Shown here one piece after another: positions 48,195-57,293 of a DNA stretch of 64,000 nt. The first letter of the stretch is position 1, and each line of letters opens with the position of its first letter. The notes below the pieces were generated by a model, which saw only the letters and a list, made by a program, of their open reading frames with translations, did not search any database and had not been told where the DNA came from. Source of the DNA: Silanimonas sp. (lineage in GTDB: Bacteria; Pseudomonadota; Gammaproteobacteria; Xanthomonadales; Xanthomonadaceae). Made by a program: the position numbers and the translations under genes. The stretch is from positions 1 to 64,000 of the forward strand of contig NZ_JAPZQK010000006.1 in assembly GCF_027530345.1 (NCBI RefSeq). Reading direction: 5' to 3'.

Positions 48195-49189
48195 AACTCG
48201 GATCCCTGAAGGAAGGCGGCCGCGACGGCACGCTGATCGTCGTCTCCCGCGACCTCGCCCGCGGCGTGCGCGTGCCGCACATCGCGCCGACCCTGCAGCG
48301 CGCGCTGGAAGACTGGTCGAACACCGCGCCGCGCCTCAATGGCGTGTCGGAAGCCCTGAACGGCTCGGCCGCGCAGACCATCGATGGCCATGAGGTGTTC
48401 GCGCTCGACATGGCCGCGCTGGCCGCGCCGCTGCCCCGCGCCTACGAGTTCGTCGACGGTTCGGCCTACCTGCCGCACGTCGAGCGCGTGCGCCGCGCCC
48501 GTGGCGCCGAGGTGCCGGAGAGCTTCTACAGCGATCCGCTGATGTACCAGGCCGTCAGCGCCGGCTTCTACGGCCCGCGCGATGCGGTGCTGGTGCGCGA
48601 CGAGGCCTACGGCATCGACCTCGAGGCCGAAGTGGTCATCGTCACCGACGACGTGCCGCACGGCGTGTCGGCCGAAGCCGCCGCCGAGCACATCCAGCTC
48701 GTCGGGCTCGTCAACGACGTGAGCTTGCGCAACCTCATTCCGAACGAGCTCGCCAAGGGCTTCGGCTTCCTGCAGAGCAAGCCGCGTTCCTGCTTGAGCC
48801 CGGTGTTCGTCACCCCGGATGAGCTGGGCGACGCGTGGAAGGACAGCAAGGTGCACCGCCCGCTGCTCACCCACATCAACGGCGAGTGGTTCGGCGCGCC
48901 GGAGGCCGGCGAAGACATGCAGTTCAGCTTCGCGCAGCTCGTCGCCCACGCCGCGAAGACGCGTCCTCTGTCGGCCGGCACGATCGTCGGCTCGGGCACG
49001 GTGGCCAACCAGAGCACCGACAAGGGGGCGAGCTGCTTCGCCGAGCAGCGCACGATCGAGACGCTGCGCGACGGCAAGCCCTCGACGCCCTTCATGAAGT
49101 TCGGCGACACCGTGCGGATCGAGATGCTGGATGCCGAGGGCGCGTCGATCTTCGGCGCCATCGAGCAGGTGATGAAGCGCCAGGATTGA
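48191..49189 (+). CDS. fahA: Fumarylacetoacetase
   Basis: 332 residues. Splits fumarylacetoacetate into fumarate and acetoacetate. FAH-family features are [69 protein letters not shown] and [13 protein letters not shown]. It has the same role as mammalian FAH but is shorter. The ATGA overlap with hmgA couples them. Confidence 0.92.
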   Translation: MKLGSLKEGGRDGTLIVVSRDLARGVRVPHIAPTLQRALEDWSNTAPRLNGVSEALNGSAAQTIDGHEVFALDMAALAAPLPRAYEFVDGSAYLPHVERVRRARGAEVPESFYSDPLMYQAVSAGFYGPRDAVLVRDEAYGIDLEAEVVIVTDDVPHGVSAEAAAEHIQLVGLVNDVSLRNLIPNELAKGFGFLQSKPRSCLSPVFVTPDELGDAWKDSKVHRPLLTHINGEWFGAPEAGEDMQFSFAQLVAHAAKTRPLSAGTIVGSGTVANQSTDKGASCFAEQRTIETLRDGKPSTPFMKFGDTVRIEMLDAEGASIFGAIEQVMKRQD

Positions 49190-49226
49190 GCGCGCCGGGT
49201 TAGGCTGTCGCGAGGAGGGCGATGCC

Positions 49227-49895
49227 ATGGTGAGCGGCGGATTGCGGCTGTATTCCTACTGGCGCTCGAGCGCCGCCTACCGCGTGCGCATCGCGCTGAA
49301 CCTCAAAGGGCTCGATTACCAGCTCGCGCCCGTGCATCTGGTGCGAGGCGGTGGCGAGCAGCACGGTGCCGAGTTCCGGAAGGTCAATCCGCAGGGCCTC
49401 GTGCCCACGCTGCAGCACGGCCAGCGGCTGGTGCGGCAGTCGATGGCGATCATCGAGTACCTCGACGAGACCTTCGCCGACCAGCCGCTGCTGCCGGCGA
49501 CGGCGCGAGAGCGCGCCCGCGTGCGTGGGCTGGCCCAGCTCATCGCCTGCGACATGCACCCCTTGGGCAACCTGCGGGTGCTGCAGTACCTCGAGCGCGA
49601 GTTCAAGGCGACGCCGGAGCAGCGCGAAGCCTGGATCCGCCACTGGCTGGCGCTGGGTTTCGAGGCGATCGAGGCCCTGCTGGCGGAGAACCCGTCCACC
49701 GGCGCCTTCTGCGACGGGGAGCATCCCGGCCTCGCCGACTGCCTGCTGGTGCCGATGGTCTACAACGCCCGCCGTTTCGCGCTCGACCTCTCGCCCTATC
49801 CGGCCGTGCGGCGCATCGACGCGCAGTGCCTCACGCTGGAGGCTTTCCAGCGCGCCGCGCCGGAAGCCCAGCCGGACGCGCCTCCGCCGGGTTGA
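49227..49895 (+). CDS. maiA: Maleylacetoacetate isomerase
   Basis: 222 residues. Glutathione transferase-fold (zeta class) enzyme. The signature SSAAYRVRIAL is near the start (about residue 14), followed by KVNPQGLVPTLQ and SMAIIEYLDE. Converts maleylacetoacetate to fumarylacetoacetate, completing the hpd-hmgA-fahA-maiA set. Its stop abuts the convergent pilU. Confidence 0.93.
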   Translation: MVSGGLRLYSYWRSSAAYRVRIALNLKGLDYQLAPVHLVRGGGEQHGAEFRKVNPQGLVPTLQHGQRLVRQSMAIIEYLDETFADQPLLPATARERARVRGLAQLIACDMHPLGNLRVLQYLEREFKATPEQREAWIRHWLALGFEAIEALLAENPSTGAFCDGEHPGLADCLLVPMVYNARRFALDLSPYPAVRRIDAQCLTLEAFQRAAPEAQPDAPPPG

Positions 49896-51017
49896 TCAGC
49901 CGAACGCGCCGCCCGCACCGCCAAACACGTCGGCGTAGGGATCGTGCTCGGCGTTCGCGCCTTCCGACAGGCGGATGCGCAGGGCCAGGCCATCGCGCGA
50001 GTCGGCCTTGCGCAGCGCTTCCTCGAGGTCGATCTTGCCGTCCTTGTAGAGCTTGAACAGCGACTGGTCGAAGGTGTGCATGCCCGCTTCCAGCGACTTC
50101 TCCATCGCCTCCTTCACCTCGTGGATCTGACCGCGGCGGATCAGGTCGCGGATCATCGGGGTGTTGATCAGGATCTCGGAGGCGGGCAGGCGCTTGCCGT
50201 CCTTGCCGATCACGAGGCGCAGGGAGACGACCGCCTTCAGGTTCAAGGACAGGTTCATCAGGATGTTCTTGTGCGCCGCCTCGGGGAAGAAGTTGAGGAT
50301 GCGCTCCAGCGTCTGGTCGGCGTTGTTCGAGTGCAGCGTCGCGAGGCAGAGGTGGCCGGTCTCGGCGAAGGCGATGGCCGATTCCATGGTCACGCAATCG
50401 AGGATCTCGCCGATGAGGATGACGTCCGGCGCCTCACGCATCGCGTTCTTCAGCGCGTTGTGGAAGGCGTGGGTGTCGAGGCCGACCTCGCGCTGGTTGA
50501 CGATGGACTTCTTGTGCGTGTGCAGGAACTCGATCGGGTCCTCGATGGTGAGGATGTGGCCGGTCGAATTGGTGTTGCGGTAGTCGATCATCGAGGCCAG
50601 CGCGGTCGACTTGCCCGAGCCGGTGGAGCCCACCACGAGCACGAGGCCGCGGGGTTCCATGATGATGTCCTTCAGGACGTGGGGCAACTGCAGCTGCTCG
50701 AGCGTCGGGACGGTGCTCTTGATGGCACGGATGACCATGCCGACTTCGCCGCGCTGCTTGAAGACGTTGACGCGGAACCGGCCCGCGTCCTTCACGGCGA
50801 TCGCCATGTTGTATTCGAGGTCACGCTCGAACTGGGGCACCTGGCCCTCGTCCATCAGCGAGTAGGCGATCTTCTTGACCATGCCGGCCGGAAGGCCGGT
50901 ATTGCCGAGCGGGTAGAGCTTGCCTTCGACCTTGATGTACACCGGCGCCCCGGTCGTGAGGAACATGTCGGAGGCGTTCTTCTCCGTCATCAGCTTCAGG
51001 AAATAGCCGATGTCCAT
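49896..51017 (-). CDS. pilU: Twitching motility ATPase PilU
   Basis: 373 residues. Secretion-type ATPase that assists PilT in retracting type IV pili. Walker A GSTGSGKST and the Walker B-adjacent DVILIGEILDCVTMESAI are followed by GHLCLATLHSNNADQTLERI and a C-terminal FDQSLFKLYKDGKIDLEEAL. PilU rather than PilT by the HKNILMNLSLNLKAVVS region. The Asp box reads GEILDC rather than the usual GEIRD: the Arg is replaced by Leu. No pilT is adjacent. Confidence 0.88.
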   Translation of the reverse strand: MDIGYFLKLMTEKNASDMFLTTGAPVYIKVEGKLYPLGNTGLPAGMVKKIAYSLMDEGQVPQFERDLEYNMAIAVKDAGRFRVNVFKQRGEVGMVIRAIKSTVPTLEQLQLPHVLKDIIMEPRGLVLVVGSTGSGKSTALASMIDYRNTNSTGHILTIEDPIEFLHTHKKSIVNQREVGLDTHAFHNALKNAMREAPDVILIGEILDCVTMESAIAFAETGHLCLATLHSNNADQTLERILNFFPEAAHKNILMNLSLNLKAVVSLRLVIGKDGKRLPASEILINTPMIRDLIRRGQIHEVKEAMEKSLEAGMHTFDQSLFKLYKDGKIDLEEALRKADSRDGLALRIRLSEGANAEHDPYADVFGGAGGAFG

Positions 51018-51104
51018 GGGGGATGGGCTCCTCGCGCCATTGCGTAACCGGGTCAGGCTTTTGAGAATAGCCGCGTTCCGCCACCAAAAGCGACCCGTAT
51101 CCCC

Positions 51105-51476
51105 ATGACCCGAAACGTCCCCGCCGGCCTCGCGGCCAGCCTCCTCCTCGCGGCGCTGCTGGGCGGTTGCGCCAGCGTCCCGCCCCCGACCGCAGAGCTC
51201 GACGCGGCCGATCGCGCCATCCGCAGCGCCGATGCCCTCGAGCCCCGCGGCCCGGCGCAGCAGGCGCTCGACGAGGCCCGGCAGCGCCTTGCCGCGGCCC
51301 GCGATGCCGCATCGCGCAAACGCCATGCCGAGGCCCTCGTCGCCGCGCGGGAAGCCGAGGCCGCCGCCGCGGTCGCCGCCGCCGAAGCCCGCCGCGCCAC
51401 GCTCGAGGCCGAGGTTGATTCCAAGGCCGCGCGCAACGCCGAGCTGCGCCGCCGCCTGCTGGTCCAGGGAGATTGA
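51105..51476 (+). CDS. DUF4398-like lipoprotein
   Basis: 123 residues. A lipobox (LLGGCAS) anchors a long Ala-rich helix (AIRSADALEPRGPAQQALDEAR). DUF4398 proteins form coiled helical structures in the outer envelope; their role is not known. It stands 4 bases before the OmpA-type gene, so the two are made together. Confidence 0.7.
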   Translation: MTRNVPAGLAASLLLAALLGGCASVPPPTAELDAADRAIRSADALEPRGPAQQALDEARQRLAAARDAASRKRHAEALVAAREAEAAAAVAAAEARRATLEAEVDSKAARNAELRRRLLVQGD

Positions 51477-51480
51477 TCCG

Positions 51481-52452
51481 ATGCGTGCTTTCCACTCTGT
51501 TCGAATCCACGCCCTGGCTCGCGGCCTCGCGCTCGCCGCTGCCGTTGCACTGGCCGCGCCCGCCGTGTCCGCCGATGACGAGATCGACCCCGTCGTCGCC
51601 CGTCTCCAGGCCCAACTCGCCCAGCTCGATGGCGACGCCCAGCTCGCCGGCATGGGCGGCGTCGAGCGGCTGAAGGCCCAGCAGGCGGTTCAGGCCCTCG
51701 CCGCCGCGAAGTCGAAGGAATACGCCTCGGCCCAGTTCGTGGCCGAGCGGCGCGTGCGCGCGGCCTTGGCCGCGGCGCAGGCCGACGCCTTGGCGCGGCA
51801 GTCGACCGACCTCGATCGCGAGCGCGACCAGATCATGGTGGCGGCCGCGCGCCGCGATGCCGATGCCGCCCGTCGCGACGCCGAGCGCCTGCGCATGCAG
51901 AGCCTTGCCCGCCAGGAAGAGGCCGAGCGCGAGCGCACGGCGGCTGCCGAGACCTTCGCGCTGGCCGAGCAGGCCAGGGCCGATGCCGAGCAGGCGCGCC
52001 GCCTGGCCGCGAGCCGCGGCCGCGAGGCCGCGCTGGCCCGCGAGGAAGCCGAACTGGCGAACTCGCTGGTGGCCGAAGCGCTGGCCGCCGACGCCCCGCT
52101 GCCGCCCTCGCGCAGCGTCGGGCCGGCGACCGTCTACACGCTGGCCGGTTCGGCCTTTGCCAGCGGTCGCGCCGCCCTGACTACTGAGGCCAACGCCAGC
52201 CTGCGTCGCCTCGCCATGGAGATCGGCGGCCGCAATGTCGAGGTCGTCGGCTACACCGACAGCCAGGGCGCCGCCGCGGCCAACCAGGCGCTGTCCCTGC
52301 GCCGGGCGGAGGCCGTCGCCGCCATCCTCAAGGAGTCGGGTGCCAGCGGTTCGATCCGCACCGACGGCCGCGGTGCCGCCGACCCGGTGGCCGACAACGG
52401 CTCGGCGGAAGGCCGCGCGGCCAACCGCCGGGTGGAAATCACCGTCCGCTGA
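51481..52452 (+). CDS. OmpA-family protein with coiled-coil stalk
   Basis: 323 residues. Signal peptide, then a helical region from about residue 30 to 205 rich in Ala, Glu and Arg, and a C-terminal OmpA domain (about 215-323) with GRAALTTEANASLRRLA, VVGYTDSQGAAAANQALSLRRAEAV, and GSAEGRAANRRVEITVR, which binds peptidoglycan. The paired lipoprotein upstream suggests a periplasm-spanning tether. No evidence for a specific pathway. Confidence 0.8.
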   Translation: MRAFHSVRIHALARGLALAAAVALAAPAVSADDEIDPVVARLQAQLAQLDGDAQLAGMGGVERLKAQQAVQALAAAKSKEYASAQFVAERRVRAALAAAQADALARQSTDLDRERDQIMVAAARRDADAARRDAERLRMQSLARQEEAERERTAAAETFALAEQARADAEQARRLAASRGREAALAREEAELANSLVAEALAADAPLPPSRSVGPATVYTLAGSAFASGRAALTTEANASLRRLAMEIGGRNVEVVGYTDSQGAAAANQALSLRRAEAVAAILKESGASGSIRTDGRGAADPVADNGSAEGRAANRRVEITVR

Positions 52453-52546
52453 GGGCGTTCCGTCTTCACCCGGCTGAACCCCGTTAGGGGCGGGTGAGGG
52501 CTTCCGAGGGGAGGTGTTAATCGCGGTGGTTTTGCTCGAAAAGCGC

Positions 52547-52575
52547 TTGCCCGCCCGTTGGGCCGGGCGTAGCGT
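52547..52575 (+). promoter_or_regulatory. Possible promoter of a small RNA
   Basis: TTGCCC and TAGCGT are spaced by 17 bases. The predicted start, about 7 bases after the second box, falls at 52582, exactly where the first hairpin begins. Confidence 0.45.
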
Positions 52576-52581
52576 CGATTT

Positions 52582-52762
52582 CCCAAGGGGGTGTTCCCCT
52601 TGGGAGAACGAGCCAGGCCGATGACCGCTGACCTCATCCCGCCCCCGCTGCCGCGTCCCGCTCGGGATGCGCGTGGCCCGCGGCCCGAGGCGGCCAGCCT
52701 TCCCGACCTGACCCCAGTCCAACCCCAACGCCCCGCGCCTCCGAGCCGGGGCGTTCGCGTTT
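52582..52762 (+). ncRNA. Candidate structured small RNA or leader
   Basis: No recognised RNA family. Predicted to start at 52582. It contains a 9-base hairpin CCCAAGGGG/CCCCTTGGG (52582-52604, GTGTT loop), a second hairpin near 52646-52666 (GCGTCCC and GGGATGC with one G-U), and an intrinsic-terminator-like hairpin (52727-52755). It lies in a 325-base gene-free gap ahead of the DUF465 gene. A 47-codon ORF inside it (from 52621) is judged not real. Confidence 0.4.
52727..52762 (+). terminator. Intrinsic terminator or attenuator before the DUF465 gene
   Basis: AACGCCCCG and CGGGGCGTT form a 9-base stem around an 11-base loop, followed by CGCGTTT. The DUF465 gene starts 16 bases later with its own GAGGAGG, so read-through would be needed to express it from the upstream promoter. 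Confidence 0.65.
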
Positions 52763-52777
52763 GAGGAGGTCGCTGCA

Positions 52778-52996
52778 ATGTTCGAAGGTCAATCCACCGC
52801 CGATGTCGAAGCCTTGATCAAGTCCGATCCGGAGTTCCGCCAGCTCTACCGCCACCACCAGCAGCTGAACAGCAAGGTGATGGATGCCGAGCTCGGCGTG
52901 CTTCCGATCGACGACATGACGCTGGCCCGGATGAAGAAGGAAAAACTGTTGGCGAAGGACCGGCTCACCCGGTTGTTCGCCCGAACCCGACATTGA
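52778..52996 (+). CDS. DUF465 (YdcH-like) small protein
   Basis: 72 residues. A short helical hairpin with ADVEALIKSDPEFRQLYRHHQQLNSKVMDAE followed by MTLARMKKEKLLAKDRLTRLFAR. YdcH-like proteins are found near many envelope and secretion genes; function unknown. GAGGAGG lies upstream of the ATG. Confidence 0.85.
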   Translation: MFEGQSTADVEALIKSDPEFRQLYRHHQQLNSKVMDAELGVLPIDDMTLARMKKEKLLAKDRLTRLFARTRH

Positions 52997-53018
52997 CGGT
53001 GGCGGCGACGGGAGGAAG

Positions 53019-53048
53019 GCGGCCCGCTGCGTGCGGGCCGCGTTGTTT
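53019..53048 (+). terminator. Intrinsic terminator after the DUF465 gene
   Basis: GCGGCCCGC and GCGGGCCGC are perfect 9-base arms with a TGCGT loop, followed by GTTGTTT. It separates the gene from the T2SS operon. Confidence 0.8.
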
Positions 53049-53090
53049 CCGGCCGGCCGCAGCCGCGCGGCTGGGCATTAAGATGGCGGC

Positions 53091-54836
53091 ATGCCGACCA
53101 CCGACGCCTTCCGAGACCCCAGCACCCCAAGGGGCGCGCCCAGTCCCCGCCGTCTCGGCGACCTGCTTGTCGAGCGCCGTTTGGTCGTTCCGGCGGACCT
53201 TGCGCGAGCTCTGAGCCTGCAACCGCAAATCGGCGGACGCGTCGGCCAGATCCTTGTCCGGCTTGGCGCGCTGTCGGAGGAAGCGCTGATCCCGGTCCTG
53301 TCCGAACAGTTGGCGATGCCGGTGTTGCCGGCCTCCGAGTGGCCGCAGGACAACGAGGCGTTCCGCTTGGGGGACGCCGCCCCCGGTGTTGCCGTCGACT
53401 GGTGGGTGGACCAGGGCGTGGCGGCTTGGCGCGGTGCGGCAGGCGGCCTGCTGGTCGTGGCCCGCGATCCCCTTGATGCCACCGTCAACGAAGTCCTCGA
53501 GAAGCGCTTGGCTGCCCCGTGGCAGTGGCGCCTGGCCCGCGCCCAGGACGTCGAGCGCCTCGTGGATGCCTTCCAACGGGCCAACCGTTCGGGTGAATCC
53601 GAAGACGATGACGTTGGCCATCTCCGCGAGCTCGCCGAGGAAGCCCCGGTCATCGAGCTGGTCAACAGCCTGCTCGCCCAGGCGATGGACCGTTCCGCCT
53701 CCGACATCCACGTGGAGCCGGAGGAAGACAGCTTCAGCGTGCGCTTCCGCATCGACGGCGTGCTGCACCCCGTCCTGCAACTGCCGCTGTCGCGCTTTGC
53801 CGCCGTGGCCTCGCGCGTCAAGCTGATTTCCGGCATGGACATCGCCGAGCGACGCCTGCCGCAGGACGGCCGGCTGTCCGCCCGCGTCAGCGGCAAGGAG
53901 GTCGACGTTCGCGCCTCGGCCGTGCCTGGCGTCCACGGCGAGTCGATCGTGATGCGCCTGCTGCCGAAGGAGCGCGAGGACCTGTCGCTGGACAAGCTCG
54001 GCTTCGAGCCGCGCGATCTCGCCCGGTTCCGTCGCTGGGCGGCTGAGCCGCACGGCATCGTGCTGGTCACCGGCCCCACCGGTTCGGGCAAGAGCACCAC
54101 GCTGTACGCCACGCTGGAAAGCATCAACGACCGCGAGGAGAAGATCATCACGGTCGAGGATCCCGTCGAGTACCGCGTCAAGGGCATCACCCAGATCCAG
54201 GCCAACGCCGAGATCGGCTACACCTTCGCCCGTGCGCTGCGCGCCATCCTGCGCCAGGACCCGGACGTGGTGATGATCGGCGAGATCCGCGACCGCGAGA
54301 CCGCGGAGATCGCCATCCAGGCGGCGCTCACCGGCCACCTCGTGTTCTCCACGCTGCACACCAACGACGCCGTCAGCGCGTTCACCCGCCTTGTCGACAT
54401 GGGCGTCGAACCCTTCCTCGTCGCGACCAGCGTGCGTGCCGTGCAGGCCCAGCGCCTTCTGCGTCGCCTCTGTACTGCGTGCGCCGCCCCTGCCGATGTC
54501 CATCCCGATATTGCGGCCACCGCCGCGCGTCTGGCGCCAGGCGAGACGCCGCGCTGGCGCAAGGCGGTTGGCTGCCCGGCTTGCCAGGGCACCGGCTACC
54601 GCGGTCGCGTGGGCATCTACGAGCTGGTCGATGTCGATCCCGAACTGCAGGGGCTGGTCATGCAGCGCGCGAGCGCCGGCGAGATGCGCCGGCATGCCAG
54701 TAGCAAGGGCAGCCTGACCCTGCGCGAGGACGGCCTGCTGAAGGCTCTCCGCGGGCTGACCACCGTCGACGAGGTGGTGCGCATCACCGGCGCCGCGCTC
54801 GAAACCGCCGATGACGTCGGAGCATCGGCACCGTGA
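53091..54836 (+). CDS. gspE: T2SS ATPase GspE
   Basis: 581 residues, cytoplasmic. Powers pseudopilus assembly for export through the T2SS. An N-terminal GspE_N domain (LGDLLVERRLVVPADLARAL) is followed by the ATPase: Walker A GPTGSGKSTT near residue 326, Asp box VMIGEIRDRETAEIA, His box GHLVFSTLHTND, and a zinc site CTAC-CPAC (about 462-497). First gene of the 11-gene operon. Confidence 0.93.
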   Translation: MPTTDAFRDPSTPRGAPSPRRLGDLLVERRLVVPADLARALSLQPQIGGRVGQILVRLGALSEEALIPVLSEQLAMPVLPASEWPQDNEAFRLGDAAPGVAVDWWVDQGVAAWRGAAGGLLVVARDPLDATVNEVLEKRLAAPWQWRLARAQDVERLVDAFQRANRSGESEDDDVGHLRELAEEAPVIELVNSLLAQAMDRSASDIHVEPEEDSFSVRFRIDGVLHPVLQLPLSRFAAVASRVKLISGMDIAERRLPQDGRLSARVSGKEVDVRASAVPGVHGESIVMRLLPKEREDLSLDKLGFEPRDLARFRRWAAEPHGIVLVTGPTGSGKSTTLYATLESINDREEKIITVEDPVEYRVKGITQIQANAEIGYTFARALRAILRQDPDVVMIGEIRDRETAEIAIQAALTGHLVFSTLHTNDAVSAFTRLVDMGVEPFLVATSVRAVQAQRLLRRLCTACAAPADVHPDIAATAARLAPGETPRWRKAVGCPACQGTGYRGRVGIYELVDVDPELQGLVMQRASAGEMRRHASSKGSLTLREDGLLKALRGLTTVDEVVRITGAALETADDVGASAP

Positions 54837-56032
54837 ACTTCCGCTATCGCGCCATCGATGGGCGCGGCCAGGAAGTCAGCGGCCTGCTCGAAGCCGCTGA
54901 TCTCCGGGCCGCGGACCGGGAAGTGCTGAGGCGCGGCCTCACGCCCGTGCTGCTCGAGCCGGACCAACCCGTCGTCGACGCCTGGCGCGATCGGCTGCCG
55001 CCCTCGCCGCGGGAAATGCAGCTCGTGCTGCAGGAGTTCGCGACCCTCGTCGACTCGGGTGTCAGCCTCGCGACGGCGCTCACGTCGCTGTCCAACTCCA
55101 GCCACCATCCGAAGATCACCGGTGCGTTCGCCGCGATGGCCAAGGCGGTGCGCCGCGGCGACAGCTTTGCGCAAGCGCTGGCCGTGAGTGGCCTCGACCT
55201 CCCGCCCTACATCCAGCAGCTCGTCGAGGCGAGCGAGCTCACCGGTCGGTTGGGGCCGGCGCTCGAGGACGGCGCGCGCCAGTACGAGTACGACCTCCGC
55301 CTGCAAGCCGAGGTTCGGTCGGCGCTGGTCTACCCGGCGGTGCTGGTCGCTTCCGGCATCGGCGCGGTCTGCATCGTCTTCCTGTGGGTGGTTCCGCGCT
55401 TCGGTGGACTGTTGGCGCAGCGGGCCGAGCAACTGCCGGCGCTCTCGCGCTGGGTGATCGGCGGTGGCGTGTGGTTCGCCGACCACATCGGCCTGGTTGC
55501 TCTGGCCGCCGCCGCGGCGGTTGCCGCCCTCGTGCTGCTGCTGCGTCGCGATAGCGTGCGCCAGTCGATCCTCGAAGCCTGTGCGAAAGCTCCGCTGCTG
55601 GGGCCTTGGCTGATGGAGTCCGAAGTGGGGCGCTGGGCCGGCACGCTCGGCACGCTGCTGTCCAACCGCGTCGAACTGACGCGCGCGCTGGATCTGTCGG
55701 CGGCCTCGGTCGGGCTCGCTTTCCTTCGAGCGCGCCTGTCCCAGGTCACGCGCTCGGTCCGCGGCGGGGCGACGCTCTCCCATGCGCTGCGCGAGCATCG
55801 TGCCTTGAATGCCAGCGGCTATGACCTCGTCTCGGTGGGTGAGGCCTCCGGCGAACTACCGAAGCTGCTGCTCGCCTTGTCGCGCCTCTACCAGACCAGC
55901 GGCCGCGAACGCATGCAGCGCGCGCTCAAACTCATCGAGCCCGCGGCCATCATCGTGATCGGCGGTGCGATCGGCCTGCTGGTCACCGCCGTCATCCTCG
56001 CCATCACCAGCGTCAACGACCTGCCCCTGTGA
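54833..56032 (+). CDS. gspF: T2SS inner-membrane platform protein GspF
   Basis: 399 residues from a GTG overlapping gspE by 4 bases. Two GspF cytoplasmic domains (REMQLVLQEFATLVDSGVSLATALTSLS and LGTLLSNRVELTRALDLSA) with three membrane segments. Forms the core of the pump with GspE. Confidence 0.92.
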   Translation: MNFRYRAIDGRGQEVSGLLEAADLRAADREVLRRGLTPVLLEPDQPVVDAWRDRLPPSPREMQLVLQEFATLVDSGVSLATALTSLSNSSHHPKITGAFAAMAKAVRRGDSFAQALAVSGLDLPPYIQQLVEASELTGRLGPALEDGARQYEYDLRLQAEVRSALVYPAVLVASGIGAVCIVFLWVVPRFGGLLAQRAEQLPALSRWVIGGGVWFADHIGLVALAAAAAVAALVLLLRRDSVRQSILEACAKAPLLGPWLMESEVGRWAGTLGTLLSNRVELTRALDLSAASVGLAFLRARLSQVTRSVRGGATLSHALREHRALNASGYDLVSVGEASGELPKLLLALSRLYQTSGRERMQRALKLIEPAAIIVIGGAIGLLVTAVILAITSVNDLPL

Positions 56033-56040
56033 GCCCCCGA

Positions 56041-56484
56041 ATGTCCCGTTCCCCTCGCGCCGCCCGCGGCTTCACCCTGCTCGAGATCCTCGTCGTCCTC
56101 GTCATCATCGGCCTGATCGCCAGCCTCGTCGGCCCGCGCCTGTTCACCCAGCTCGAAGGCTCGCAGGTTCGCGTGGCCGAGACCCAGGTCAAGATGCTCC
56201 GCGGTGCCGTCGAGACCTTCCGCCTCGACATGGGGCGCCTGCCGACGGTCGACGAGGGCCTTGGCGTGCTCTACGCCAAGCCGTCCGAGCCCCGCGCGGC
56301 CGAACGCTGGCGCGGCCCCTACCTCGAAGAAGCGGCCCCGCTGGACCCTTGGGACACGCCCTACCAGTATTCGATCCCCGGACGCGATGGCCAAAGCTTC
56401 GCGCTCTACTCCTTGGGTGCCGACAAGGCGCCGGGAGGCGAGGGCAACGATGCCGACATCGGCGTGCTGCCGCCGGCGAACTGA
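56041..56484 (+). CDS. gspG: T2SS major pseudopilin GspG
   Basis: 147 residues from the ATG at 56041; a GTG at 56029 overlapping gspF is also possible. The prepilin site is GFTLLEILVVLVIIGLI, with Gly(-1), Phe(+1) and Glu(+5). The rest has the calcium-binding GspG loop style (GRDGQSFALYSLGADKAPGGEGNDADIG). Confidence 0.92.
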   Translation: MSRSPRAARGFTLLEILVVLVIIGLIASLVGPRLFTQLEGSQVRVAETQVKMLRGAVETFRLDMGRLPTVDEGLGVLYAKPSEPRAAERWRGPYLEEAAPLDPWDTPYQYSIPGRDGQSFALYSLGADKAPGGEGNDADIGVLPPAN

Positions 56485-56500
56485 GTCCGCCGCCTTGGCG

Positions 56501-56887
56501 ATGCGCGGGTTCAGCCTGCTGGAGATGCTGGTCGTGCTGGTGCTCCTCGGGCTGGCGGCGGGGCTCATCGCCCCTTCGCTGTCGCGCACTGCGGATCGCG
56601 TGCAGGCGGCCGGTGATCGCGACGACGTGCTGCGCCGCATTCAGGGTTTGCCGGCGATGGCGAGTCAAGCGGGTCGGCCGTTCCGTTGGGAGGCCGGCAG
56701 CCTCGTCGAACGACCGGGCCTCGTCTGGCCAGCGGGCTGGCGCGTGGTCGCGCTGACGCCGCTCGAACTCGCGGCCAACGGCTGGTGCGAAGGGGCCCAA
56801 CTGCAGGCGCAGGGGGCGGGCCTTTCGATGCGCCTTGAGGCACTCGCACCGGACTGCCGCGTCGTGGAGCTCACCGATGCGCCGTGA
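56501..56887 (+). CDS. gspH: T2SS minor pseudopilin GspH
   Basis: 128 residues. The leader before the cleavage site GFSLLEMLVVLVLLGLA is very short (Met-Arg-Gly) from ATG 56501; a TTG six bases upstream would give Met-Ala in front. Weakly conserved body, as usual for GspH. Confidence 0.85.
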   Translation: MRGFSLLEMLVVLVLLGLAAGLIAPSLSRTADRVQAAGDRDDVLRRIQGLPAMASQAGRPFRWEAGSLVERPGLVWPAGWRVVALTPLELAANGWCEGAQLQAQGAGLSMRLEALAPDCRVVELTDAP

Positions 56888-57293
56888 CCACCACGGCTTC
56901 ACTCTGCTCGAAGCCATCGTGGCGCTCGCCATCCTCGCCGCAGGCGGCATGGCTTTGTTCGCGGCGCTCAACACGTCGCTGCGATCGATCGAGCGCGTCG
57001 ATGCTGCAGCGCGTCGGGATACGGCGGCGCAGAGCGCGCTGTCGCGCATCGAAACCCTGAACCCGATGCTGCAGCCGAGCGGCGACGAACCGCTCGGCGA
57101 TGGGCGGATGCGCTGGACGGCGACGCCCATCGAAGCGCCGCGCGACGGCCTGACCGATTACCTCCAGCCCGGCTACTACGAGGTGGGCCTGTACCGCGTC
57201 GAGGTCGAGCTGCTCTCGGGTACGCAGGTCGACCATCGCTTCGTCGTGCGCAAGGCCGGCTGGCGCCAGGTGCGGTTCCCGGAGGCGCTGTGA
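56877..57293 (+). CDS. gspI: T2SS minor pseudopilin GspI
   Basis: 138 residues. Prepilin site GFTLLEAIVALAILAAGG with the short leader MRRDHH. Overlaps gspH by 11 bases and gspJ by 4. Part of the pseudopilus tip. Confidence 0.87.
   Translation: MRRDHHGFTLLEAIVALAILAAGGMALFAALNTSLRSIERVDAAARRDTAAQSALSRIETLNPMLQPSGDEPLGDGRMRWTATPIEAPRDGLTDYLQPGYYEVGLYRVEVELLSGTQVDHRFVVRKAGWRQVRFPEAL

Noticed and set aside
52621-52764. A 47-codon open frame in the small-RNA region
   Set aside because: Pro/Arg-rich, no ribosome site, and it runs through the terminator hairpin.
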